In this document: piece by piece, positions 44,466 through 52,299 of the stretch
Numbering within the stretch: the stretch's first letter is position 1
How the letters are laid out: every line of letters starts with the position of its first letter
Assembly: GCA_038226175.1 (NCBI GenBank)
Contig: JBBRQP010000008.1
Location: forward strand, 4,885-68,884
Direction of reading: 5' to 3'
From: JBBRQP01 sp038226175
GTDB lineage: Bacteria; Cyanobacteriota; Cyanobacteriia; Gloeobacterales; Anthocerotibacteraceae
DNA: 64,000 nt
Program-made: the position numbers and the translations under genes
Notes under the pieces: model-generated
Seen by the model: only the letters and a program-made list of their open reading frames with translations
Databases searched by the model: none
Told to the model about the DNA's origin: nothing

Positions 44466-45245
44466 TTACTCCTGCGTTTTCAATTGTTGTTTGGCGGTTT
44501 GCCAAAATTGTTCTAATTCAACAATAGAATAGGTTTCTAAAGGACGTTCAGCTAAGGCTTCAACAAGGGCAAACCGATTGAGAAAACGCCGATTAGTTTC
44601 GCGCAAAGCTGTCTCGCTGTCAATTTTTTGCCATCGGGCAACGTTGACTAAGCTAAATAATACATCTCCGAGTTCTTCGCTTTGGCGCAAGGGTGATTCT
44701 TGGGCGATAGCTCCCTCTAATTCAGCAATTTCTTCTTTGACCTTGGCGAGCACACCACTTAGATCAGACCATTCAAATCCCACCTGGGCTACTTTACGAG
44801 AGATCTTGTGGGCAGTACTCAGGGCAGAAAGATTTTTGGGAAGTTGACGAAGTTTTGCGGTGACCGTTTGGACAGGTTTCTCTTGGGTTTTGAGGTGTTC
44901 CCAGTTACTAATTACTTCGGCACTAGAACTAACGGCTACCGAACCAAAAACATGGGGGTGACGATAGATCATTTTTTCGGTAAGACGTTCACAAATAGCC
45001 GCAAAATCAAACTGCTCTGACTCACTAAAGATTTGGGCTTGCAGGACAATTTGTAATAATAAGTCCCCTAATTCTTCTAAAATCTCGTCTTGATTGCCTG
45101 ATTCGATAGCTGCCACAACTTCGGCGGCTTCTTCGAGAAGATAAGGACACAAACTCTCAGGGGTTTGCTCTTGATCCCAAGGACAGCCTGCACGTAGAGC
45201 AGCAATAGTTTTGAGTAGGCGAGTGAGCGCAGCTTCGGGTGGCAT
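44466..45245 (-). CDS. mazG: Nucleoside triphosphate pyrophosphohydrolase MazG
   Basis: This 259-residue protein has two MazG repeats. The first has LRAGCPWDQEQTPESLCPYL then LEEAAEVVAAIES and EELGDLLLQIVLQAQIFSE. The second has KVKEEIAELEGAI and SEELGDVLFSLVNVARW. The EExxE ... ExxD residues bind magnesium. It hydrolyses NTPs/dNTPs to NMP and PPi, cleaning modified nucleotides and, in bacteria, lowering ppGpp under starvation. It leads the mazG-crcB pair. Confidence 0.93.
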   Translation of the reverse strand: MPPEAALTRLLKTIAALRAGCPWDQEQTPESLCPYLLEEAAEVVAAIESGNQDEILEELGDLLLQIVLQAQIFSESEQFDFAAICERLTEKMIYRHPHVFGSVAVSSSAEVISNWEHLKTQEKPVQTVTAKLRQLPKNLSALSTAHKISRKVAQVGFEWSDLSGVLAKVKEEIAELEGAIAQESPLRQSEELGDVLFSLVNVARWQKIDSETALRETNRRFLNRFALVEALAERPLETYSIVELEQFWQTAKQQLKTQE

Positions 45246-45352
45246 AGGGTTATTGTGACACGAACTATCCAGCTATATGCAAGGCCAAAAAAATCCTAGG
45301 ACAAGGTGTCACCTTTACCCCTGGCAATCTGCTGTTACTATGTGTATGGGTT

Positions 45353-45425
45353 GGGCCGTTGGCCGAACGGTTGAGGCAGCGAGCTCATAATTCGCCTTAA
45401 GCAGGTTCAACTCCTGCACGGCCCA
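45353..45425 (+). tRNA. tRNA-Ile2 (CAT anticodon, lysidine-modified)
   Basis: The acceptor stem GGGCCGT pairs with ACGGCCC (7 bp), followed by discriminator A at 45425. The D-arm has GCC/GGC, and the anticodon stem GCGAG/TTCGC encloses loop CTCATAA with CAT. The T-arm is GCAGG-TTCAACT-CCTGC. The loops (CTCATAATT, GGTTCAACTCC) resemble chloroplast trnI-CAU much more than initiator or elongator tRNA-Met. The C34 would be changed to lysidine by TilS to read AUA. The 3' CCA is not encoded. Confidence 0.85.
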
Positions 45426-45458
45426 TTCCCTGTTACTTTAGCGGTAAGGTTGTTGCTG

Positions 45459-46127
45459 ATGGACATCATCAAAGGTTTTTTTGAAAATCTCCAACCCATC
45501 CTCCAATCCTTCTTGGAAACTTATGGTTATAGCGTTGTTGCGCTAGTGATCTTTTTAGAAAATGCTGGTTTGCCTGTACCCGGTGAAACGACGTTAATTT
45601 TGGCTAGTGCGCTTTCGGCCAAAAATGCGGCCTTATCTTTTCCTCTAGTTTTATTGGCGGCTGTAACTGGCGCGATTTTGGGCGATAATATGGGCTATTT
45701 TTTGGGTCGTCGGTACGGACGAGGACTGATCCTTACTTATGGGAAATTTCTTGGTTTGACAGCGCCTAAATTTGAGAAAGCCGAAAAATCTTTTCTCAAA
45801 AATAGTGCCGCGGCAGTATTTGTGGGTCGCTTTATCTTTTTATTACGGGTACTAGCTGGACCATTAGCTGGGATTACCGAAATGCCTTGGCCTAAATTTT
45901 TTCTGTTTAATAGTCTTGGTGCCATAACTTGGGCTTCTATCATTGGCACTACCGCTTATTTCTTTGGTGAGAAGATGGGAGAGGTTTTTAAAGACTTGGG
46001 GATTTGGGCAGCAGTAATTTTGATTGGCGCTATTGTTATATTTTCTCTGGGACGCGAATTTTGGGAAGAGCGCAAACTCAAACGTGAACTGGAAGCTGAC
46101 AAAAAAAATGAGTTGCCAAAAAAATAA
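45459..46127 (+). CDS. DedA family membrane protein
   Basis: I start at ATG 45459 (222 residues); an upstream TTG (45450) is in frame. DedA features are LENAGLPVPGETTLILAS (the re-entrant PxPGE motif), GAILGDNMGYFLGRRYGRGL and FVGRFIFLLRVLAGPLAGIT, plus several transmembrane helices. The C-terminus is a basic, Lys/Glu-rich tail (KLKRELEADKKNELPKK). DedA proteins are proton-driven transporters of lipid carriers or phospholipids across the plasma membrane. It follows tRNA-Ile2 by 33 bp. Confidence 0.9.
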   Translation: MDIIKGFFENLQPILQSFLETYGYSVVALVIFLENAGLPVPGETTLILASALSAKNAALSFPLVLLAAVTGAILGDNMGYFLGRRYGRGLILTYGKFLGLTAPKFEKAEKSFLKNSAAAVFVGRFIFLLRVLAGPLAGITEMPWPKFFLFNSLGAITWASIIGTTAYFFGEKMGEVFKDLGIWAAVILIGAIVIFSLGREFWEERKLKRELEADKKNELPKK

Positions 46128-46181
46128 TCTTGCGACTGCAAGTGATGTGTGATACTTTAATCCTGCCCTAATCAAAAGTTA

Positions 46182-46937
46182 ATAACGTACTCAAAAACAG
46201 CTTTTTCCCTTTGCCTAGTAGCAGTTACTTTGTGTCTTGCAGCAGCACCAGCTCAAACCAAAGAAGGTATCTATTTTGGTTTTGGCGCAGGGTCAACTGC
46301 TTTGACTAGCCAAAATGTTAAAACTTTGGGCACCCCTTTTGTGAGTGTGACTGCTATGCCTAACTGAAATGTCACAACCTATGACAATGGCTTAATTAGC
46401 TATACTACTGGCTGTAGTCTCAATGGCATTCTTGGTTATGCCTTCAAAAGCGGTGTTCGTCTCGAAGGACAACGCACCTATGCCAATAACTCGGTGAGTG
46501 GTGCCAACCATGGTGGTAACTTGACTAAGCTGATTGGCTTACTTAAAGTAGCCTACGATATCCCGACCGGAAGCGCATTTGAGCCCTATGTCAGTCCAGG
46601 TATTGGCTTTTCTAACTTGCAAGCGCAAAACTTACAAACTTCAATTTTGACATCTACAACCACCACTACGTTTACGCCAATTCCAAGTGCATTTCAAAGT
46701 AGCCGTAGTACTCAGACGACACCGGACAACTGGGTAGTTAATGACAATGCAACGGTGTTTGCTTATACGGCTGGCGTGGGCCTGGGCTATGTTATTGATC
46801 CGGCATTTATCATCAGGCTCGGCTACGAATTTATTGGTACCTCTAGTGGCTCACTGCGTAACAACTTTGGCACGAAGAGTTCTATTGATGCAACAAACTT
46901 GAATTCGTTGCAATTAGGGGTACAGGTCGCCTTCTAA
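46182..46937 (+). pseudogene. Outer-membrane beta-barrel protein, interrupted by an in-frame TGA
   Basis: One continuous frame from 46182 to the TAA at 46935-46937 has a single stop, TGA at 46365-46367, where PN-stop-NVTTYDNG implies an original Trp (TGG to TGA). Before it lie a signal peptide (TYSKTAFSLCLVAVTLCLAA, cut at APAQ) and a barrel start IYFGFGAGSTALTS. After it lie NGILGYAFKSGVRLEG, AFEPYVSPGIGFSN, VDPAFIIRLGYEF-like strands and the C-terminal LGVQVAF. The upstream codon at 46182 is ATA, not ATG, so the start may also be lost. Otherwise it would be a 250-residue OmpA/OmpW-like porin. An internal GTG (46494) could start only the second half. Confidence 0.75.
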
Positions 46938-46975
46938 ATTGTGGTGAGCCTGCTCAAATTTGATACACTTTGCCT

Positions 46976-48004
46976 ATGCAAGAAGCCCTTTATGCTCTGT
47001 TAGAAAAACTCGTTCTTTTACATGCACCGAGTGGCGATGAACGCGAAATCGACCAATTTTTATTGACCTATTTGCACCTATTTAAGCCTTGGCAGGATGA
47101 AGCCGGTAATGTGATTCTGCATCTACCCGGTCAGCAATCAGACCAACCGATTGCCATCACGGCGCACAAAGACGAGATCGGGATGATGGTGCAGCAAGTG
47201 GAAGCTGATGGCCGTCTTAGGCTATGCCGTCTAGGAGGGACTTTTCCCTGGATCTATGGCGAAGGTGTCGTGGATATCCTCGCTCACAAACAGACTATCT
47301 CCGGTATTCTTTCCTTTGGGGCGCGGCATGTCTCTCACCAGTCACCCCAAAAAGCCCAGCAACTTGAAGCCTCCCTCAAATGGGAACATACCTGGGTCGA
47401 AACTTTTCTCAGCCTAGCTCAACTCAGTGAACTAGGCGTACAGCCTGGCACCCGAGTTGTCATCGGCAAACACCGTAAACATCCGTTGCGTATGGGAGAC
47501 CGGGTAGCAAGTTATGCGCTAGATAACAAAGCTGCGATAGCGGTACTGCTCCTATTGGTTGAACACTTACCGCTACTTAAGCGTGATACCTATTTTATTT
47601 TCTCGTCTCAGGAAGAAATCGGTGGTTTAGGAGCGTTACACTTTACCCACCGTAGGGCAATCAGCGAATTGATAGCCCTGGAGGTGACCCCGATTGCACC
47701 CGAATATCCCCTGGTATTTAACGACCAACCCGTACTCCTTAGTGGTGATAGTTATAGTTGTTATGACCTAGGACTCAATCACCGTCTGACCCAAGCTGCT
47801 CAGCAGTGCGGGGTTGGGCTACAGCAAGCGGTCTTAAGCGGATTTGGCTCTGATGCTTCACTCGTCGTCAAAAGTGGTCATGTGGCCCAAACAGCTTGTC
47901 TAGGTTTTCCGACGCTCAATACCCATGGCTACGAAATCACCCATCTCAGTGCCTTATTAAATCTACTTAAAGTGCTGCAAACTTATTTGCAACCCACGGC
48001 ATAA
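46976..48004 (+). CDS. M42 family glutamyl/aminopeptidase
   Basis: This 342-residue protein starts at ATG 46976. It has LVLLHAPSGDEREIDQFLLT, ITAHKDEIGMMVQQVEADG (first His-x-Asp zinc ligands), SYALDNKAAIAVLLLLVEHL (bridging Asp), IFSSQEEIGGLGALHFTHR (Glu-Glu catalytic base and ligand) and HGYEITHLSALLNLLK (last His). These are the M42 dinuclear zinc site residues. The enzyme makes a tetrahedral dodecamer that trims peptides from the N-terminus after proteasome-like degradation. Its 5' end is 38 bp after the beta-barrel pseudogene. Confidence 0.88.
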   Translation: MQEALYALLEKLVLLHAPSGDEREIDQFLLTYLHLFKPWQDEAGNVILHLPGQQSDQPIAITAHKDEIGMMVQQVEADGRLRLCRLGGTFPWIYGEGVVDILAHKQTISGILSFGARHVSHQSPQKAQQLEASLKWEHTWVETFLSLAQLSELGVQPGTRVVIGKHRKHPLRMGDRVASYALDNKAAIAVLLLLVEHLPLLKRDTYFIFSSQEEIGGLGALHFTHRRAISELIALEVTPIAPEYPLVFNDQPVLLSGDSYSCYDLGLNHRLTQAAQQCGVGLQQAVLSGFGSDASLVVKSGHVAQTACLGFPTLNTHGYEITHLSALLNLLKVLQTYLQPTA

Positions 48005-48091
48005 TGTATTGCAGATTACATCGGATCGGTAATCTACCTTGATTCAGGCTCTGAAACTATTTATCATAGAAAGTGAAGCATTGTCTCCATT

Positions 48092-49465
48092 GTGCAGAAA
48101 CAACAAATTTTATTTGTCTGTCTGGGTAATATTTGTCGTTCACCCATGGCTGAGTGCATCATGAATGACCTAGTTACGCAAGCAGGTCTAGCGTCTACGA
48201 TTAGCTGTGATTCAGCGGGTACGTCGAGTTATCATTTGGGCAATTCCCCCGACCGCCGCATGGTGTCAGCTGCACGCCAGCGGGGTCTTACACTAAGGGG
48301 TACTGCCCGTCAAATTACCGCAGCCGACTTAGCCAAATTTGACTTGATCGTGGCGATGGATCGTGAAAATTACAACGATATTTTGGCTCTTGACCCAGTA
48401 GAACAGTACCATCACAAAGTAAAAATGATGGTGACATTTTTCCAGGAACACACGCTTAAAGAAATTCCCGATCCCTATTTGAGCCGCGGTACGGATGGGT
48501 TTAATCACGTCATTGATTTACTCACCGATGCTTGTGGTGGCCTGCTCGAACAGCTGCAATTAACACTACCAGAAGACCCCCTCTGGACACAAATTACCAA
48601 AGAAATTAGCGAGGTAACCAGTCAACCCTTTACAATCAAAAATCGGCGGTCTATTACCGGAGGTTCGATTAATCAAGCCCATCTCGTAATGGATGACCAG
48701 CGGCGTTACTTTGTGAAACTCAATCAAGCTTGTCATAGTGATTTGTTTGAGGCTGAACAAGCCGCTTTAGAGTATTTACGCAGTACCAACGTTATCCGTT
48801 TACCCCAACCAATTACCCATGGTATAGTCGCTGATCAGTCTTATTTGGTTATGGAATGGATTGACTTTAGTAACGAACGTAAATGGGAAGACCTAGGCCG
48901 TCAACTAGCGCAACTCCATCGCCTGACTGGTAAAGCCTATGGTTGGTTTCGGGATAACCATATCGGTCTTACGCCACAAACTAATACTTGGACTAGCGAT
49001 TGGGGTAAGTTCTTTATGGAGCAACGTCTCGGTTACCAACTCCAGCTCGCTAAGACTAAGGGCTTTGATATGCCCCGTATTCCACAGTTGTTAAGTCTAG
49101 GCGCAAAAATTTTTGCAGGTCATCAGCCTGCGCCATCTTTGGTACATGGAGATTTACATTCGGGTAATGTTGGCTTTACAGTCACGGGTGAACCGGTGAT
49201 GTTTGATCCAGCACCTTACTTTGGTGACCGCGAAGTGGATTTAGCCATGACAGATTTATTTGGCGGGTTCCCTAGTGCCTTCAAGCAAGGCTATCAACAG
49301 GTGTATCCTCTCGAACCGGGCTATAGTGGACGCAAAAATATTTATAACCTTTACCATGTACTCAATCATTTCAATCTCTTCGGTAATAGTTACCGTGGTG
49401 AAGCTGAATCTCTGATTGGACAAATTGTGCGCGATTGGTCAGAGCCTATCATCAAAAAGGGCTAA
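48092..49465 (+). CDS. Fusion of low-molecular-weight protein-tyrosine-phosphatase and fructosamine/ribulosamine 3-kinase
   Basis: This 457-residue protein starts at GTG 48092. Residues 1-155 are an LMW-PTP: VCLGNICRSPMAE (nucleophile Cys10, Arg16) and the general acid in EIPDPYLSRG. Residues about 170-457 are a fructosamine-kinase domain: RSITGGSINQAHLV, LVMEWIDFSNERKWEDLGRQ, catalytic HGDLHSGNVGF (His352-Asp354) and MFDPAPYFGDREVDLAMTDL. FN3K-type kinases phosphorylate sugars on glycated protein lysines so that the adduct falls off. Neighbouring LMW-PTPs in some bacteria remove phosphate from ribulosamine-5-phosphate. A single polypeptide with both would be a deglycation enzyme. It converges with the next gene by 4 bp. 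Confidence 0.9.
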   Translation: MQKQQILFVCLGNICRSPMAECIMNDLVTQAGLASTISCDSAGTSSYHLGNSPDRRMVSAARQRGLTLRGTARQITAADLAKFDLIVAMDRENYNDILALDPVEQYHHKVKMMVTFFQEHTLKEIPDPYLSRGTDGFNHVIDLLTDACGGLLEQLQLTLPEDPLWTQITKEISEVTSQPFTIKNRRSITGGSINQAHLVMDDQRRYFVKLNQACHSDLFEAEQAALEYLRSTNVIRLPQPITHGIVADQSYLVMEWIDFSNERKWEDLGRQLAQLHRLTGKAYGWFRDNHIGLTPQTNTWTSDWGKFFMEQRLGYQLQLAKTKGFDMPRIPQLLSLGAKIFAGHQPAPSLVHGDLHSGNVGFTVTGEPVMFDPAPYFGDREVDLAMTDLFGGFPSAFKQGYQQVYPLEPGYSGRKNIYNLYHVLNHFNLFGNSYRGEAESLIGQIVRDWSEPIIKKG

Positions 49466-50121
49466 AAGTGATAACACAAAAACAACTCATCCCCAATCTG
49501 TCGCTGTGCCACTAGCCGTCCTCTAGGCCAAGGATTAAGACTTGCTCCTTCGGTCGGGGTTGGTGCATCAGTGCCTGAGACCAAGACCGGACAGAGTGTC
49601 AACCATAATTCATCTACTAATCCCTGAGCAAAAAATTGGGCCACGATTTGCCCGCCCCCCAACAAAGTTAGGTGATTGATGCCCGAGGTTTTGAGATGTT
49701 CTAGGGCTGCTGCAAAATCCACACCTGCTGCATCCCCAAACTTGAGGATCTGTCCATAAGCTGCGTAGGTCTGCTCTTGCTCAGGCGTAATACTGCCAGT
49801 TAAAAAAGCTCTTGGTAGAGGCTGCCGAAAAAATAAACCATCTAAGGGTAAGTTTAGCGTGCGTGAAGCAATAATCGCCAGCGGTTGTGGGTCTTGACCA
49901 CGGGCTTGACGCTGGGCCAGCAATTCGGGATTTTGTACCAAAAAAGCACTGCTATAAGCGCGCAGAGTGCCAGCACCAAGTAGCACGGCATCGGCACGGC
50001 TCACTTCAGTTTCGAGATGGGCACGGTCATGCTCAGAAGGAAAACTAGGACGCTGATTACGTCCGGGGCTAAGTTTGCCATCAAGGCTCATAGCGAGGAC
50101 TAAACTTACCCAAGGTCGCAT
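49462..50121 (-). CDS. RibD C-terminal domain reductase (pyrimidine/dihydrofolate reductase-like)
   Basis: This 219-residue protein has RPWVSLVLAMSLDGKLSPGR, ADAVLLGAGTLRAYSSAF and LTLLGGGQIVAQFFAQGLVD then ELWLTLCPVLV. These match the RibD_C family, which reduces 5-amino-6-ribosylamino-uracil phosphate in riboflavin synthesis. There is no deaminase domain, so it cannot be a complete RibD. It could serve as a separate reductase subunit or act on another pteridine. It overlaps the phosphatase gene by 16 bp on the same strand. Confidence 0.85.
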   Translation of the reverse strand: MRPWVSLVLAMSLDGKLSPGRNQRPSFPSEHDRAHLETEVSRADAVLLGAGTLRAYSSAFLVQNPELLAQRQARGQDPQPLAIIASRTLNLPLDGLFFRQPLPRAFLTGSITPEQEQTYAAYGQILKFGDAAGVDFAAALEHLKTSGINHLTLLGGGQIVAQFFAQGLVDELWLTLCPVLVSGTDAPTPTEGASLNPWPRGRLVAQRQIGDELFLCYHF

Positions 50122-50567
50122 GTTTTGAGATACTCCCGTAAGACGCGTTCTTGATGTTTATCCGGTGAGGCGACCGGATGCGTGGTTTGTACCAATTGTA
50201 ATCCGGCCTCATAGGGGATGCACATCGTCTGGCAGACATAGGCAATACACATCGAGCTTGAGCGTCCAATCCCAGCTAAACAATGAACATAGAGGGTATT
50301 GTTTTTTTGCCGCCAGCGTTGGAGGGTTTTGACACCCTCAGTAAACTGGCGCACCTCTGGAATACCTCCGGTCATGCCATCAGGAATCGGCAACCGTTGC
50401 CAAACAAAGTTATGGCGGATTTCCATGGGCAAATCACCTTCTTTTTCTTCCGTCAAAGACAGTACTGCCGTGATCCCACGGTCTTGCAAGTACAAACTAC
50501 TTGAGCGAGAAGGAATGGCACCGACGGCCAAATGATTGCGAAAAATCCAAGAGAAGCGTTGTGGCAT
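50106..50567 (-). CDS. Dual-specificity/cyclin-dependent-kinase-like protein phosphatase
   Basis: This 153-residue protein has the signature YVHCLAGIGRSSS (Cys96 and Arg102 of HCx5R), with LPIPDGMTGGIPEV as the likely general-acid loop (Asp63). N-terminal strands read LAVGAIPS and ITAVLSLTEEKEGD. It is a compact DSP/PTP that would dephosphorylate phosphotyrosine or phosphoserine, or phosphoinositide-like or RNA 5'-phosphate substrates. It leads the pair with the RibD-like reductase (16-bp overlap). The link between the two is unclear. Confidence 0.85.
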   Translation of the reverse strand: MPQRFSWIFRNHLAVGAIPSRSSSLYLQDRGITAVLSLTEEKEGDLPMEIRHNFVWQRLPIPDGMTGGIPEVRQFTEGVKTLQRWRQKNNTLYVHCLAGIGRSSSMCIAYVCQTMCIPYEAGLQLVQTTHPVASPDKHQERVLREYLKTCDLG

Positions 50568-50664
50568 GACTCAAATACAAAGTTATTACTACAATAACGG
50601 CAAAACAGACTACGCATGCCTCGTGTAATCCGTTATTCTAAAACCAGCGTGCCGTGGATTTGTG

Positions 50665-50841
50665 ATGTGTACCCAATTCGTTGAACTAGAGATGGCTCTC
50701 AGCCCCCTATCGGAACTTATCCCAGAAATTGAAGCCCAACTCAATCAAGAAGGTGCATACTTGCGCTGGGCAATCACAAAAATCGAACAGGAACGGGTAA
50801 CTGTAGAAGCAGCACTCTTGATACAGTCAAAGCGCAGCTAA
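50665..50841 (+). CDS. Small conserved-looking protein of unknown function
   Basis: A 58-codon frame with ATG at 50665 and TAA at 50839-50841 encodes MCTQFVELEMALSPLSELIP, then EIEAQLNQEGAYLRWAITKI and EQERVTVEAALLIQ. The pattern (EIEAxLxxxGxxLRWAIT...xxxxVEAxxL) looks like a small cyanobacterial family, and the composition is protein-like. It lies in the same direction as cyanobacterial small hypothetical genes near tRNAs. No function can be given. Confidence 0.5.
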   Translation: MCTQFVELEMALSPLSELIPEIEAQLNQEGAYLRWAITKIEQERVTVEAALLIQSKRS

Positions 50842-50851
50842 ATCAAAAACT

Positions 50852-50932
50852 TGCCGATGGTCAGACTCGAACTGACAAGGGTTGCCCCATTCGATTTTGA
50901 GTCGAACGCGTCTACCATTCCACCACATCGGC
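50852..50932 (-). tRNA. tRNA-Leu (CAA anticodon)
   Basis: On the minus strand the acceptor GCCGATG pairs with CATCGGC over 7 bp, with discriminator A at 50852. The anticodon stem TTCGA/TCGAA encloses CTCAAAA, giving CAA. A long class II variable arm (GGGGCAACCC region) and the T-loop GTTCGAGTC confirm a leucine tRNA. No intron is present, unlike the tRNA-Leu(UAA) of many cyanobacteria. Confidence 0.93.
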
Positions 50933-50953
50933 TTGGAATATCAATATTACCAG

Positions 50954-51517
50954 CTAACTAACCCGTTCTTCAAGCCCAAAACCAATTAAAAGTGGCTCAG
51001 TCGGCTGACCGATTTCTGGGCGACGGTAATTGACGATACGCCGTACCCGCACATTGGGATTGAGGAAGGTAATCGAATCTACTGATACGACTCGACTGTA
51101 GGGTGTAGTCATGAGCATCTCAGCGCGCTCAGCGTCATAGCGAAACTGAGATACCAAAGGGCGATTTTCTTCGTAAGCCCGGTCACGCAGATAAAGCCCC
51201 GAACTAACAGCTCCGAGTACTTGAGTGGGGATAAACAAAATATTTAGGGACATAGCTGTACGCTCGCCAGTTTCCGAGAGGGTTTTAAAAGATAAATAGA
51301 AGCCATCAGCTTGCGCTAGGTGAGGATCGTCATTGTCAGCTGCGGATTGTTGGTTATCTTCGAGGACTTTTTGGCGGCCTGCGGCTGACAACGGACGAAT
51401 CTCATAATCGGTATGAGAGCGCTCAACCCGATGTTCGGGTAAATAGTGATAGGTGCGCTCGATGGCCCAACCCCCTAAGCACTGTTCCAAAAAATCAGTT
51501 AACGTTAGCTGCTGCAT
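50954..51517 (-). CDS. CpcS/CpeS-like phycobiliprotein lyase (second member)
   Basis: This 187-residue protein begins LTLTDFLEQCLGGWAIERTY and contains RVERSHTDYEIRPLS, ADGFYLSFKTLSETGERTAM, NRPLVSQFRYDAERAEMLMT and VRRIVNYRRPEIG. These fit the lipocalin-like CpcS/CpeS/CpcU superfamily more than CpcT. It is more divergent than the lyase at 16912-17526 and its chromophore site is unknown. In several cyanobacteria CpcS works with a second lyase such as CpcU, so these two could be partners (inference). It lies beside tRNA-Leu. Confidence 0.6.
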   Translation of the reverse strand: MQQLTLTDFLEQCLGGWAIERTYHYLPEHRVERSHTDYEIRPLSAAGRQKVLEDNQQSAADNDDPHLAQADGFYLSFKTLSETGERTAMSLNILFIPTQVLGAVSSGLYLRDRAYEENRPLVSQFRYDAERAEMLMTTPYSRVVSVDSITFLNPNVRVRRIVNYRRPEIGQPTEPLLIGFGLEERVS

Positions 51518-51685
51518 GATAGCCTCCTAATTTAAGTTTAAGCCAAAGTGACACAACCAGAGTTTACGCGCTACACTGGGCTAAACCATGCTCAAAAAAA
51601 CAAATTTCATGTCTACAAGCAGAGTTTACCCCCCCAAAACTGCATATGCTTTTAGCTCTTTAGCTTACTGCGGCGTACCCGAAAC

Positions 51686-52282
51686 ATGACAGCAAATCAC
51701 GAAGAACTGACCCCGACTAATGTATTTGAGAATGGAGCATCATCTCAAGCGGTGTATCTCGAAACGGGGGGTAATCTGACTAAGGTACGCGATATTTTGT
51801 TTGGCAGCCAGATGCGTGAGTATGAAAAAAGATTTGCCCGTCTCGAAGAAAGCCTTGCCCGTGAAACCGCTGATCTCAAAAACGACTTGAGACTAAAACA
51901 TAGCTTTTTGGAAAACCAGCTCAAAAAGGAATTAGAAACCTTAGGCGACCGGATCAAAATCGAACAACGTGAACGCACCGAAGCCCTAAGAGATCTCAGC
52001 CGTGAACTGCGCGATGACTTACGCACCCTCAGTAAAAATGTCGCGCAACTTGATGACCAGATGATCCAGTCCAATCGGGATCTACAGCAACAATTGCTGG
52101 ATCAAGTACGGCAACTCACCGACCAGATCGAATTTAAAGTGACGGGCTTGACCAATCGTCTCGAACGCCAGACTACAGAATTGGGCGGTGATAAAGTCGG
52201 TCGGTTTAATCTCGCCAATCTACTCACGGAGATGGCGATGCGGCTCAATGAAGAACTGGATCTATCCCCTGATGGGAGTTAA
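51686..52282 (+). CDS. Cyanobacterial coiled-coil protein of unknown function
   Basis: This 198-residue soluble protein has a short conserved head (NLTKVRDILFGSQMREYEKR) and a long coiled coil (about residues 48-165) rich in Arg, Glu, Leu and Gln. The C-terminus reads VGRFNLANLLTEMAMRLNEE. The head motif LFGSQMREY(E/D)KRF is typical of a family that in many cyanobacteria precedes a BON/OmpA protein and a Ras-like GTPase, as here. It probably scaffolds or binds the partner membrane protein. The next gene starts 17 bp later. Confidence 0.75.
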   Translation: MTANHEELTPTNVFENGASSQAVYLETGGNLTKVRDILFGSQMREYEKRFARLEESLARETADLKNDLRLKHSFLENQLKKELETLGDRIKIEQRERTEALRDLSRELRDDLRTLSKNVAQLDDQMIQSNRDLQQQLLDQVRQLTDQIEFKVTGLTNRLERQTTELGGDKVGRFNLANLLTEMAMRLNEELDLSPDGS

Positions 52283-52299
52283 TTTGTCGGCACCCTACC

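Noticed and set aside
45353..45425. Reading the CAT tRNA as initiator or elongator tRNA-Met
   Set aside because: Its loops and arm sequences match the chloroplast-type trnI-CAU pattern, and it lacks the three G:C pairs of the initiator anticodon stem.
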